DNA of 64,000 bases from Methanothermobacter sp. CaT2 (GTDB lineage Archaea; Methanobacteriota; Methanobacteria; Methanobacteriales; Methanothermobacteraceae). This document shows positions 9,948 to 17,959 of the stretch, one piece after another; the stretch's first letter is position 1; each line of letters starts with the position of its first letter. The position numbers were made by a program, and so were the translations under genes. The notes under the pieces are model-generated. The model was not told the DNA's origin. It made no database searches and was given only the letters and a program-made list of their open reading frames with translations. The stretch covers positions 713,065-777,064 of the forward strand of contig NZ_AP011952.1 of assembly GCF_000828575.1 (NCBI RefSeq). The letters are read 5' to 3'.

Positions 9948-10154
9948 ATGGCTGAATTACCAATTGCACCAGTAGGTAGAATAATAAAAAATGCCGGTGC
10001 CCAGAGAATAAGTGATGATGCAAAAGAGGCTTTAGCAAAGGCCCTTGAAGAAATGGGTGAAGAAATCTCACGCAAAGCCGTTGAACTTGCAAAACACGCC
10101 GGCAGAAAAACTGTTAAAGCCACAGACATAGAAATGGCCGCTAAACAGTTATAA
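9948..10154 (+). CDS. hmtA: Archaeal histone (HMf family, HMtA type)
   Basis: 68 aa, a single histone fold of the HMfA/HMfB type that forms dimers and wraps DNA in extended hypernucleosomes. It starts [20 protein letters not shown], has the RIS and KATDIE DNA-contact/loop segments, and ends without tails. It is monocistronic with a strong promoter and ribosome site, as expected for an abundant chromatin protein. T-rich sequence at 10169-10187 (TATTTATTTATTTTT) is a likely terminator. Which of the several Methanothermobacter histone paralogues it is rests on memory (HMtA1-like). Confidence 0.96.
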   Translation: MAELPIAPVGRIIKNAGAQRISDDAKEALAKALEEMGEEISRKAVELAKHAGRKTVKATDIEMAAKQL

Positions 10155-10165
10155 TTAGGTATTAT

Positions 10166-10188
10166 TACTACTATTTATTTATTTTTAG
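10166..10188 (+). terminator. Probable T-rich terminator after the histone gene
   Basis: A run of TTTATTTATTTTT begins about 15 bases after the histone stop. Archaeal RNA polymerase terminates at T-rich tracts without a hairpin. Assigned from position and composition only. Confidence 0.45.
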
Positions 10189-10265
10189 GGACACTGCAAA
10201 TTTTAATCTAATTTTAGGGCCTCTGCTTCCTGATTGTATCTCCATTCACCTTCTGTATCTGCAAT

Positions 10266-10318
10266 AAAGATATATAACTGAGGATAATATATTATTACTG
10301 GTATAAGCAGTGAGGTGA
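10266..10318 (+). promoter_or_regulatory. Rubrerythrin promoter and ribosome binding site
   Basis: TATA-like AAGATATATAAC at 10267-10278 and GAGGTGAT near 10311-10318, seven bases before the rubrerythrin ATG. This places transcription start near 10303. No operator-like palindrome is obvious. Confidence 0.5.
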
Positions 10319-10324
10319 TTTTTT

Positions 10325-10816
10325 ATGTCAACAATGGATAACCTGAAGGAAGCCTTTGCAGGGGAGTCCCAGGCAAACAGAAAGTACCTTGCCTTTGCAA
10401 AGAAGGCAGATGAAGAGGGATACCACCAGGTCGCAAAGCTCTTCCGTGCAGCCGCGGCGGCAGAGACCGTCCATGCAATGAACCACCTTGATGCCATGGA
10501 TGCTGTCAGGAGTACCGAGGAGAACCTCCGGGAGGCAATAGAGGGAGAAACAGCTGAATTCGAGGATATGTACCCCGGTTTCATTGAGGAGGCCGAAGCC
10601 GAAGGTCATGAACAGGCCCGCTGGAGCTTCGACGTTGCAAACAGGGTTGAAAAGATCCATGCAGAGCTATACAAGAAGGCCCTGGAGAACCTTGGAAGTA
10701 ACGTTGAGGTGGACTACTACGTCTGCAACTGGTGCGGTAACACCGTTGAGGGCGAGGCTCCTTCAAGGTGCCCTATCTGTGGAGCTCCAAAGGACGAATT
10801 CAAAAAGATAGATTAA
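10325..10816 (+). CDS. rbr: Rubrerythrin
   Basis: 163 aa. The N-terminal four-helix bundle has the diiron ligands expected of rubrerythrins (Glu14, E47xxH50 in AETVHAMNH, and KIHAE near 110-114); the C-terminal rubredoxin-like domain has C134xxC137 and C149xxC152. It reduces hydrogen peroxide in the cytoplasm and is a main oxidative-stress enzyme of strict anaerobes, taking electrons from rubredoxin or F420-linked partners. Full length, single gene with its own promoter; converges with the histidine kinase gene 60 bases downstream. ATG 10325 is preferred; ATG 10334 is a possible second start. Confidence 0.96.
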   Translation: MSTMDNLKEAFAGESQANRKYLAFAKKADEEGYHQVAKLFRAAAAAETVHAMNHLDAMDAVRSTEENLREAIEGETAEFEDMYPGFIEEAEAEGHEQARWSFDVANRVEKIHAELYKKALENLGSNVEVDYYVCNWCGNTVEGEAPSRCPICGAPKDEFKKID

Positions 10817-10876
10817 CCTAAACCTTTCTTTTATGCCGCAGCAGATTAAAGGCACAGAAACTTTGTATTAAATACC

Positions 10877-13006
10877 CTAACCCGAATTATTGAGGACCGG
10901 GCCCTTCTCTGTAAATGTTATCCTGAATGTTGTTCCCCCATCTGAAATCATCTCGACCTTCCCATCGATCTGTTTGGTGAGGCTTCTTACAAGCTGCAGT
11001 CCGAGTGATGGGCTGCTCTCCCAGTCAATATCCTCTGGAAAACCTGCGCCATCATCACTGACCTCAAGGGTAACCGTGCCGTTCCTCTTCCTGAGGGAAA
11101 CCGTTACCATGCCCTCCCCATCAGGGAATGCATGCTTCACGGCATTTGTTAAAAGTTCATTGACTATGAGGCCCAGGGGGACAGCCGTCTCCACATCAAC
11201 CTTTAATTCATCTATCTCCAGCTTCAGCAGGATACGTGAATCTGCAGAGTAACTCCTGAATATCTCCGATGCGAGTCTACCCAGGTATTCTGCAAGGTCA
11301 ATGTTCTTTAGATCCTCTGAACGGTAAAGTCGCTCATGGATCAGGGCCATGGACCGGGTCCTGTTTTCGCTCTCCCTGAAAAGATCCATGGTCTCCCTGT
11401 CCTTGGCCTGTCTGGACTGGAGGCTGAGGAGGCTTGAGATTATCATGAGGTTGTTCTTGACTCTGTGGTGGATCTCCTTGAGGAGAAGTTCCTTCTCAGC
11501 AAGGGACTTCTCAAGCATGCTCTGGGTCCTCTTGAGGTCAGAGATGTCATTTAATACAATCAGGAGGCATTCCCTTCCCTCTGCGTGTATGAGCTTGTTG
11601 TATATCCTCACGGTGTATTCCCTTCCAGATAGATCTGTAAGGACCATCTCATAGGGTTCCAGAGTGCCATCCCTCTCTATCACCTCAATTTTGGACCTGA
11701 ATTCCGTCTTAACATCATCAGAAAGGAATTCCAGTTCATAGATGGATCTTCCCCTCAGTTCCCCTGATGGAATTCCTAGGGTCCCGGCGAGGGTTGAGTT
11801 CACATCAAGTATCCTCCCATCCTCAGGATCCAGGAGGAGTATGTATTCTGGTGAGAGGTTGAAGAGTGATCTGTATTTCTCCTCACTCTCCCGCAGTCTC
11901 CTTTCGTTCTCCAGTCTCTGGGTTATATCCCTTGCAACCGATACAGCCACCTTCATCTCCCCAAGTTCAAGTAGCCTTGAGTTAACCTCAACAGGTATCC
12001 TCCTGCCATCCCTGGAGATATAGGTTCTGTTGAATGTCACACTCCCATTTCTGAGGAGGTTTTTTATGATATCATATGACTGTTCCCTGCTCGCCCCCAT
12101 ATCAGCGGGTGTCATGCTGAGGAATTCATCCCTGGAATAGCCCAGCTTTTCAACTGCCGCCCTGTTAACCTCAATATATTTACCGGGAAGACCATTTTCC
12201 CTGATCTCCACGATGGTTATTATGTCCTCAACTCCATCGAAAACCGCTCTGAATTTTCTTTCACTTTCAAACAAGGCATTTTCTGCCATTTTTCTTTCAG
12301 TTACATCCCTTATGACGGCTGTTATAAATTTTTCATCCATATAATTCCAGCTGAAGACAGATATCTCCACCGGCACCCTTGTTCCATCCTTCCGTACACC
12401 CTCAACATCTGTTACCATGATGGAAATTTCTCTGTCAAGAATCCTGTTGAAATCGTGTTTTTCAAGGTTTTCCTCTGTGATTATGGTGTCGATGTGCCTA
12501 CCCATCATTTCAGCTGCTCTGTAACCAAATATCTTCTCCGCTGCACTGTTCCATGATACAATACTCCCATTCCCATCAACGGTTATTATGGCGTCCCTTG
12601 CAGATTCGACTATTGTCCTGTATTTCTCCTCACTCTCTGCCAGTGCCTCCTCTGATTCCCCAATGGACTCTGATAGGATCACGGTGATGGCATTCACAAA
12701 TAACATCACAGACAGACGCATGACATCATCCTGGAATCCACCGAGGGATGCGAGGGCATGAGTCACAAGGAGCACGGTGCCAAGAAAGGCCGTCACTATG
12801 AAGGACCTTCTCCTGAACCATACCGCAGCGAATACCATGGGTATGTAAAAGAGGTGGGTGAATACTATCTCAACGCCGAGGATCATGTGAAAGTAGATAG
12901 TGGTTGCTGCGCAGAGTATGGTGAGTACTGTGACAATTACCAGCCGGGCTCTTCTATTCCAGTATGATTGTATCTTTTCTGCAACAGGAAGACTCTTGTA
13001 GGTCAA
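10877..13006 (-). CDS. Membrane-bound multi-PAS sensor histidine kinase (HisKA_2 type)
   Basis: 709 aa. About four transmembrane helices between residues 20 and 115, then three PAS modules, each introduced by a SEEKYR- or SERKFR-like helix, then a HisKA_2 phospho-acceptor region (EIHHRVKNNLMIISSLLSLQS) and a C-terminal HATPase domain with NELLTNAVKHAFP and DDGAGFPEDI. The family senses small molecules or redox state and phosphorylates a partner. No response regulator lies nearby, so it is an orphan. The start is TTG at 13006, seven bases after GGGGGA; no in-frame ATG occurs before the first membrane helix. Confidence 0.92.
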   Translation of the reverse strand: MTYKSLPVAEKIQSYWNRRARLVIVTVLTILCAATTIYFHMILGVEIVFTHLFYIPMVFAAVWFRRRSFIVTAFLGTVLLVTHALASLGGFQDDVMRLSVMLFVNAITVILSESIGESEEALAESEEKYRTIVESARDAIITVDGNGSIVSWNSAAEKIFGYRAAEMMGRHIDTIITEENLEKHDFNRILDREISIMVTDVEGVRKDGTRVPVEISVFSWNYMDEKFITAVIRDVTERKMAENALFESERKFRAVFDGVEDIITIVEIRENGLPGKYIEVNRAAVEKLGYSRDEFLSMTPADMGASREQSYDIIKNLLRNGSVTFNRTYISRDGRRIPVEVNSRLLELGEMKVAVSVARDITQRLENERRLRESEEKYRSLFNLSPEYILLLDPEDGRILDVNSTLAGTLGIPSGELRGRSIYELEFLSDDVKTEFRSKIEVIERDGTLEPYEMVLTDLSGREYTVRIYNKLIHAEGRECLLIVLNDISDLKRTQSMLEKSLAEKELLLKEIHHRVKNNLMIISSLLSLQSRQAKDRETMDLFRESENRTRSMALIHERLYRSEDLKNIDLAEYLGRLASEIFRSYSADSRILLKLEIDELKVDVETAVPLGLIVNELLTNAVKHAFPDGEGMVTVSLRKRNGTVTLEVSDDGAGFPEDIDWESSPSLGLQLVRSLTKQIDGKVEMISDGGTTFRITFTEKGPVLNNSG

Positions 13007-13259
13007 GAAACATCCCCCATCAAAGTGTACCAGCTTAATCAGATGATGATGTTAAATGTGTTTATGGTTTTTAAGCTACATTATTCACAAGGTTGTACTT
13101 AAAGTTAAACCATCAAAGTTAACATTAGCTTAAATTGTTCCATGGACAGACATTTACCAGTGAATATCTAACATAATCTGATGGGATAAATGAATCTTCA
13201 ACACTCCAATTCAAAATTGTATCTGTGCAGGAACTCCACCTGAGCTAATGTGTCCACCA

Positions 13260-13283
13260 CACCCTTTACAGGCATAAAGGGTG
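13260..13283. repeat. Perfect inverted repeat (9-bp arms, 6-base loop)
   Basis: Arms CACCCTTTA (13260-13268) and TAAAGGGTG (13275-13283) around CAGGCA. It lies about 75 bases upstream of tRNA-Val. It could be an operator, the stem of a small RNA or a terminator; the sequence does not decide. Confidence 0.6.
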
Positions 13284-13317
13284 CCTTTATCATCAGATCA
13301 CCCCCCATGAAGGGAAA

Positions 13318-13331
13318 AGGTTATATATGAC
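13318..13331 (+). promoter_or_regulatory. tRNA operon TATA box
   Basis: GGTTATATATGACC lies about 30 bases before the 5' end of tRNA-Val, the expected spacing for an archaeal TATA box. Both tRNAs are probably made from it as one precursor, since only four bases separate them. Confidence 0.6.
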
Positions 13332-13356
13332 CACTTCCATACTTTAGAAGGAACAC

Positions 13357-13428
<72 letters not shown>

Positions 13429-13430
13429 TC

Positions 13431-13508
<78 letters not shown>

Positions 13509-13761
13509 ATAACCACCTCTATATTTTGAGTAAAGTTTTTTTGAGGCCCTAAAAAATTAATTTATATCAATCTACTTATCAACTGACTCTTAAAAACCAG
13601 GTTTCTGTGACCAGCTTATCTGTGTTTATCGGAGATGGAGGTCATCTTCTATTTTTGCGATGGTCTCGTGAGAAGATCCAAAGCATATGCTTAATCATTG
13701 AAAACCCATCATTTTAAAAATTAGTCAGGAGAGGGCCGCAGAATCCATTGAATGAGGGATT

Positions 13762-15036
13762 CTAATCAGCCAGGAGGTATGTCCCTGTGGCATCCCTTAT
13801 CCTGACCCTCCTGAAGGACCCTGGCTCACCGGTTTCTGTAACAACCGGGATGTACGAACCCGTCCTTCCAATGAAACCCCCCTTCCTTCCCCTCTCAACA
13901 ACTAGTATCTCCTGGAATGATCCCACCAGCCGTCTGTTTTCCTCCTCAGTTATCCTCATCTTGAGTTCCTCAAGGGCCCTGGAACGTCTGCGGAGTTCCC
14001 TGAAGTCTATCTCATCAAGTGAAGATGACCTGGCACGTGGGCGGTGCCGGTACTTTGAAAGGTGTATGAAGCTGGGTTTAACCTCCTCCAGGAGGCTGCA
14101 TGTATCCATGAAGTCCTCCCACTCCTCTGTGGGGTAGCCAACGATTATGTCCGTTGCGATGGATATGTCGGGGATCTCTGCCCTGAACCTTTCAACAATC
14201 ATCCGGAACTCATCCACTGTGTGTCCCCTCTCCATATCTGCGAGTACACTGTCACTGCCACTCTGCACCGGGAGATGAAGGAAGCTGTAGACCTTCTCTG
14301 ATTTGAATGCCTCAACAAGTCCATCAAGATCCCTGAGGACGCTTGCAGGGTGCATCATACCCACACGTATCCTGAAATTCCCGGGGATCCCTGATATCCC
14401 CTTTATGATGTCTGAGAGCTTTTCGCCGGTATCCACACCATAGGCGGCTGTGTCCTGTGCTGTGAGCTGTATCTCCCTGCAGCCACTGGCCACTGCCTCC
14501 CTTGCCTCACTGATGATGAGGTCCGATGGATAACTCTGGATTCTTCCCCTGGCAAACCGGGTGCAGCAGTAACTGCAGCTACCATTGCACCCCTCACATA
14601 TCGGTATGATGTGTATAAGGGGATTTGACCTGACCCTTGGGACCTTCACCTTCACATCTGACGTGAATCCGGTTATGCGCTCAACCAGACCATTACTGGC
14701 GGCCCTTACAGCCTGCGGCGCCCTTCTCAGCTGGTGTGGCCCAAGCCATGAGGCATCCCCTGAGATGGCTTCAAGTTTAGAGGGGTCTATTTCGACCATG
14801 CAGCCAGCCACAACGAGACCCTTCTCAGGGTAGGTCTCCTGTATCTTCTTTATCCTGTTTATAACCTTGTGCTCCGTGGGATGCTTAACATAGCATGTGT
14901 TGATAATTATGACGTCAGCATCATCGATTCCTGTGAGCACAGCGCCCTCCTCCCTGAGGACGCCTGCCATGATCTCAGAGTCTGCCTGGTTGAATGTGCA
15001 TCCAAATGTCTCTATATAAACCCTGATACCATCCAT
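13762..15036 (-). CDS. tRNA t6A37 methylthiotransferase (MtaB/Cdkal1 family)
   Basis: 424 aa radical-SAM methylthiotransferase that adds a methylthio group to N6-threonylcarbamoyladenosine at position 37 of ANN-decoding tRNAs. N-terminal UPF0004 domain with cluster cysteines in TFGCTFNQADSE, INTCYVKHPTE and VAGCMVEID; radical-SAM motif CNGSCSYCC (Cx3Cx2C) near residue 150; C-terminal TRAM-like RNA-binding barrel (LVVERGRKGGFIGRT...). This is the archaeal/eukaryotic Cdkal1-like branch. It is the first gene in this run to be read leftward past the tRNAs; pcm lies 54 bases upstream. Confidence 0.93.
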   Translation of the reverse strand: MDGIRVYIETFGCTFNQADSEIMAGVLREEGAVLTGIDDADVIIINTCYVKHPTEHKVINRIKKIQETYPEKGLVVAGCMVEIDPSKLEAISGDASWLGPHQLRRAPQAVRAASNGLVERITGFTSDVKVKVPRVRSNPLIHIIPICEGCNGSCSYCCTRFARGRIQSYPSDLIISEAREAVASGCREIQLTAQDTAAYGVDTGEKLSDIIKGISGIPGNFRIRVGMMHPASVLRDLDGLVEAFKSEKVYSFLHLPVQSGSDSVLADMERGHTVDEFRMIVERFRAEIPDISIATDIIVGYPTEEWEDFMDTCSLLEEVKPSFIHLSKYRHRPRARSSSLDEIDFRELRRRSRALEELKMRITEEENRRLVGSFQEILVVERGRKGGFIGRTGSYIPVVTETGEPGSFRRVRIRDATGTYLLAD

Positions 15037-15090
15037 TGGAAATCACTCTTTAAATGTTAACCTGAAAAAAATGGATTTGTGGTCTCCAGT

Positions 15091-15744
15091 TCAGTGGAAT
15101 TTCCATCCATGCTTCCCTATCAGCGGGACGAAGGCGACCCCGCCGAGATTTCTGGACCTGTAGTCGTCGGCGGAGGTCCTCTCAATCAGAACCAGTTCCT
15201 GATAGAATTTATCAGAACCCACGGGTATTAAAAGTTTTCCCCCTATCTCCAGCTGCTTCATGAGGGGATCCGGGATGTACGGTGCCGCTGCAGTCACGTA
15301 TATCCTGCTGTAGGGTGCCTCATCAGCGAATCCCTGGCTGCCATCGCCGTGTATGACCGTTATGTTATCGTATCCAAGGCTTCTGAGTTTTCTGCGGGCC
15401 CTTTCATAGAGGCTCCCTATCCTTTCAACGGTGTAGAGGTGTCCCTCGGGTCCTATGATTTCAGCTATAACAGCTGCATTGTAGCCGCAGCCGGTGCCTA
15501 TCTCAAGGACCTTCATCCCGGGTTCAAGGTCAAGGATCTCAGCTATCATGGCAACCATGTGGGGTGCCGATATGGTCTGACCCTCGCCTATGGGGAGTGG
15601 CATGTCCATGTAGGCCCTGTGCCTCTCATCCTCAGGGACAAACTCCTCCCTGGGCACCCTCTCCATGGCCCTCCTGACGGCCTCAGATTTTATGTATCCC
15701 CTCTCCATGAGGTCCTGAACCATTCTCCTTCTCTCATCCATCAT
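15091..15744 (-). CDS. pcm: Protein-L-isoaspartate O-methyltransferase
   Basis: About 217 aa SAM-dependent methyltransferase that repairs isoaspartyl residues in damaged proteins. Signature GEGQTISAPHMVAMIAEIL, then motif I VLEIGTGCGYNAAV, and a C-terminal GGKLLIPVG segment. The frame extends to GTG 15783, overlapping the upstream stop, but homologues begin MMDE/MDE, so ATG 15744 is preferred. It follows the zinc-finger gene closely and is probably in the same transcript. Repair of heat-damaged protein fits a thermophile. Confidence 0.94.
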   Translation of the reverse strand: MMDERRRMVQDLMERGYIKSEAVRRAMERVPREEFVPEDERHRAYMDMPLPIGEGQTISAPHMVAMIAEILDLEPGMKVLEIGTGCGYNAAVIAEIIGPEGHLYTVERIGSLYERARRKLRSLGYDNITVIHGDGSQGFADEAPYSRIYVTAAAPYIPDPLMKQLEIGGKLLIPVGSDKFYQELVLIERTSADDYRSRNLGGVAFVPLIGKHGWKFH

Positions 15745-15779
15745 GTGACCACAGCAGATCAGTCCCCGAAAGCCCGGGA

Positions 15780-16388
15780 TCACACCACCCTGTCTGTCAG
15801 GTCATGGGTGAACCTCATATTAACCGGGACTCCGTAGATCCTCTTAATGTTGTGTGCGGGTGCTGAGCCCCTCCTTATCATCCTGTCCCCTGTCTTCATG
15901 CTCTTTATCCTGAAGACGTGTTCACCGATTTTCAGGACGTCACCAACCCTGAAGATGAAATCCCTGTCGATCTCAACCTTCCTTGAGTAGACCTCACCAT
16001 GGAGGTCAACCGAGACACCGACACGTGCAGGTGCCTCAAGTGAAACTGCCCATACCGTCTCGATATCGTCTGCAGTGGCCCTATCAACCCTCTTACCACC
16101 TTTGAGTTCAAGGGAGGTCACCTCAACCAGTTTGCCTGAAACGGTGATGGCGTCACCTGCAGATAGCTCCTCACCAGGGTACAGTTTCACCTCATCCCGG
16201 TAGGATTTCCCGTGCTCACTGACCACTATCCTGTGGCTCCGGGGCTTTTCAATGACGATGCTGTCCCTGAAAACCGTTCCACATTCCTCGCATTCAAGTA
16301 CAAGGTGCTTTATCTTCCTCGCCCTTGACTCATCGGTTCTGCTCTTCAGGACCCTGAATGATCCTGATCCACAGATAGGGCACTGCAT
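15780..16388 (-). CDS. HVO_0476-type zinc finger protein
   Basis: 202 aa conserved archaeal protein with an N-terminal zinc ribbon (CPICGSGSF near residue 3 and CEECGTVF near residue 33) followed by beta-rich domains (YPGEELSAGDAITVSGKLVEV...). Similar proteins are called HVO_0476 family or COG1326; function unknown, although the zinc ribbon plus OB-like region suggests nucleic-acid or ribosome binding (inference). It sits two bases from hacB and overlaps the extended pcm frame, so hacB, this gene and pcm are likely co-transcribed. Confidence 0.8.
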   Translation of the reverse strand: MQCPICGSGSFRVLKSRTDESRARKIKHLVLECEECGTVFRDSIVIEKPRSHRIVVSEHGKSYRDEVKLYPGEELSAGDAITVSGKLVEVTSLELKGGKRVDRATADDIETVWAVSLEAPARVGVSVDLHGEVYSRKVEIDRDFIFRVGDVLKIGEHVFRIKSMKTGDRMIRRGSAPAHNIKRIYGVPVNMRFTHDLTDRVV

Positions 16389-16390
16389 CT

Positions 16391-16903
16391 CTACCCCTCA
16401 TCTCCTGATATGCCAGTATTGATTGTTTTGAGGTAGTGATTCACGAGTCCGCCGTCCTCGAGGATTGATAGCATGTACTCATTGAAGGGTTTCATCCGGT
16501 ATTCACTGCCTGCTGTGAGGTTCCTGATCTGGCCGCTTCTCAGATCGACGGATACTTCATCCCCGTCATCAGCCTCCACCTTCGCCATTATAACAGGTAA
16601 CCCTATGTTTATGGCGTTTCTGTAGAATATCCTTGCAAAGGATTCGGCTATTATTGCAACCACACCTGCATGTTTCAGGGCGACAGGGGCCTGTTCCCTT
16701 GATGATCCGCAGCCGAAGTTGCGTCCGGCGACGATAATGTCTCCCTTCCTGACCTGAGAGGCAAATTCGGGTCTTGCACCCTCCATCACATGGGAGGCCA
16801 GTTCATCCAGACTGAAGGTCCTCAGGTAACGGCCCGGTATAATCATATCTGTATCCACGTTGTCACCGAATCTCCATACTCTTCCTCTTATGATTCCTTC
16901 CAT
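16391..16903 (-). CDS. hacB: Homoaconitase/isopropylmalate isomerase small subunit, probably HacB
   Basis: About 170 aa swivelling subunit of the aconitase superfamily: [16 protein letters not shown] near the N-terminus and [15 protein letters not shown]. In methanogens, isopropylmalate isomerase small subunits have YLVM/YLVV at the substrate loop, while the homoaconitase of coenzyme B (2-oxosuberate) synthesis has YLRT; this protein has YLRT, which points to HacB. ATG 16903 follows AGGGAGA and is preferred over ATG 16939. The large subunit is not in the window. Calling it leuD is the alternative. Confidence 0.88.
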   Translation of the reverse strand: MEGIIRGRVWRFGDNVDTDMIIPGRYLRTFSLDELASHVMEGARPEFASQVRKGDIIVAGRNFGCGSSREQAPVALKHAGVVAIIAESFARIFYRNAINIGLPVIMAKVEADDGDEVSVDLRSGQIRNLTAGSEYRMKPFNEYMLSILEDGGLVNHYLKTINTGISGDEG

Positions 16904-16966
16904 TGTATCTCCCTTAACCTCGTGTTCTATCTGGTCCATGAAAACATCATCAGTCAGCTCGGGGCT

Positions 16967-17956
16967 TCATTTTATCATGAAAGCTCCCCTGTTGCGGCCC
17001 CCTGTTACTATTATCCTGCCGGGACCCATGGTCTCGGCCACGGCTCCAGCCACATTTCCCGGTTTTTCATCGGTGACCGAGTAGACCGCAGGTCCAAAGG
17101 AACTCATACCTGCACCTGGAGCCCCTGCAGATATCATCGAATCTATTATCCTGTCGATGAGGGGGTCCTGGAGTTCCCTTTCGATTCTCTTGAATCCGGT
17201 GCCCTGTATCTCGTTGACCGACTCTCCGAAGGCCTCTATGTCCCCCTCAAGGATAGCGGGCATCATCTTCATGAGTATTATGTGGGAGAGCCTCTCAACG
17301 TCACGCAGAGGGATGGGGCAGTACTCCTGGAATATGTTAACCTCCCTCCTCCCTGAAACGGATCTGTCGATTTCGGGGATGGCTATTATGATGTTCCACT
17401 CCTCAGGAAAATCATACCTTGCAATTACAGGTGGTGGTGAGGCACTTGAGGCAGATGATGGCAGGAAGTCTGACTTCTCCCTGCTGCTGTGGCCTGCATC
17501 CACTATGAATCCTCCATCCTCAAAGGACGCCACCCCTATACCTGAGGTTCCTCCCCTTCCCACAATGTGTGCGAGTTCCCTTGCAGTGAACTTCATTCCA
17601 TGGTACTCTGTTACGAGTCTTGCCGTTGCAAGGGACAACTGGGTCCCTGAACCCAGACCAGAGTGGGCAGGGAACATGCTTCTTACGGTGAAATGAAACT
17701 TTTCATCACTCCCTATGTGCTTGAGGGTTCTCGTTGCAGCCTCCATTATCTTTGACCTGTATTCCTCCCTTAGCTTCTCTTCAGCATGAGAGGTGAATTC
17801 AACTCCCATATCATCTGAGGCCTCAAGGCCCACTACAAGTTCGGGTTCATTGAGTGTGATCCCGACTCCACCGTCAAGGCGGCCCCTCTCACCGTTGAGG
17901 TCTATGAGGGTCAGGTGGAGTCTGGATGGTGTGTTTATGATCAATTCAATTACCAC
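16967..17956 (-). CDS. mptG: Beta-ribofuranosylaminobenzene 5'-phosphate synthase
   Basis: 329 aa GHMP-kinase-fold enzyme that condenses 4-hydroxybenzoate or p-aminobenzoate with PRPP, the first committed step of the methanopterin side arm. It has the N-terminal NTPSRLHLTLIDLNGERGR, the glycine-rich GHMP loop PAHSGLGSGTQLSLATARL and C-terminal GAPGAGMSSFGPAVY. The start is uncertain: GTG 17956 partly overlaps the AAGGAG site, and TTG 17944 is an alternative. It begins within a few bases of the end of tes, so the two are probably one operon. Confidence 0.95.
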   Translation of the reverse strand: MVIELIINTPSRLHLTLIDLNGERGRLDGGVGITLNEPELVVGLEASDDMGVEFTSHAEEKLREEYRSKIMEAATRTLKHIGSDEKFHFTVRSMFPAHSGLGSGTQLSLATARLVTEYHGMKFTARELAHIVGRGGTSGIGVASFEDGGFIVDAGHSSREKSDFLPSSASSASPPPVIARYDFPEEWNIIIAIPEIDRSVSGRREVNIFQEYCPIPLRDVERLSHIILMKMMPAILEGDIEAFGESVNEIQGTGFKRIERELQDPLIDRIIDSMISAGAPGAGMSSFGPAVYSVTDEKPGNVAGAVAETMGPGRIIVTGGRNRGAFMIK

Positions 17957-17959
17957 TCC

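Larger units (their letters stand above)
13007..13356. other. 350-base spacer between histidine kinase and tRNA genes
   Basis: No coding frame that I trust. It contains the upstream region of the kinase, the repeated GTACCAGCTTAAT at 13027-13039, an exact hairpin at 13260-13283 and the tRNA promoter. The middle is A+T-rich with no recognisable RNA family. Confidence 0.6.
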
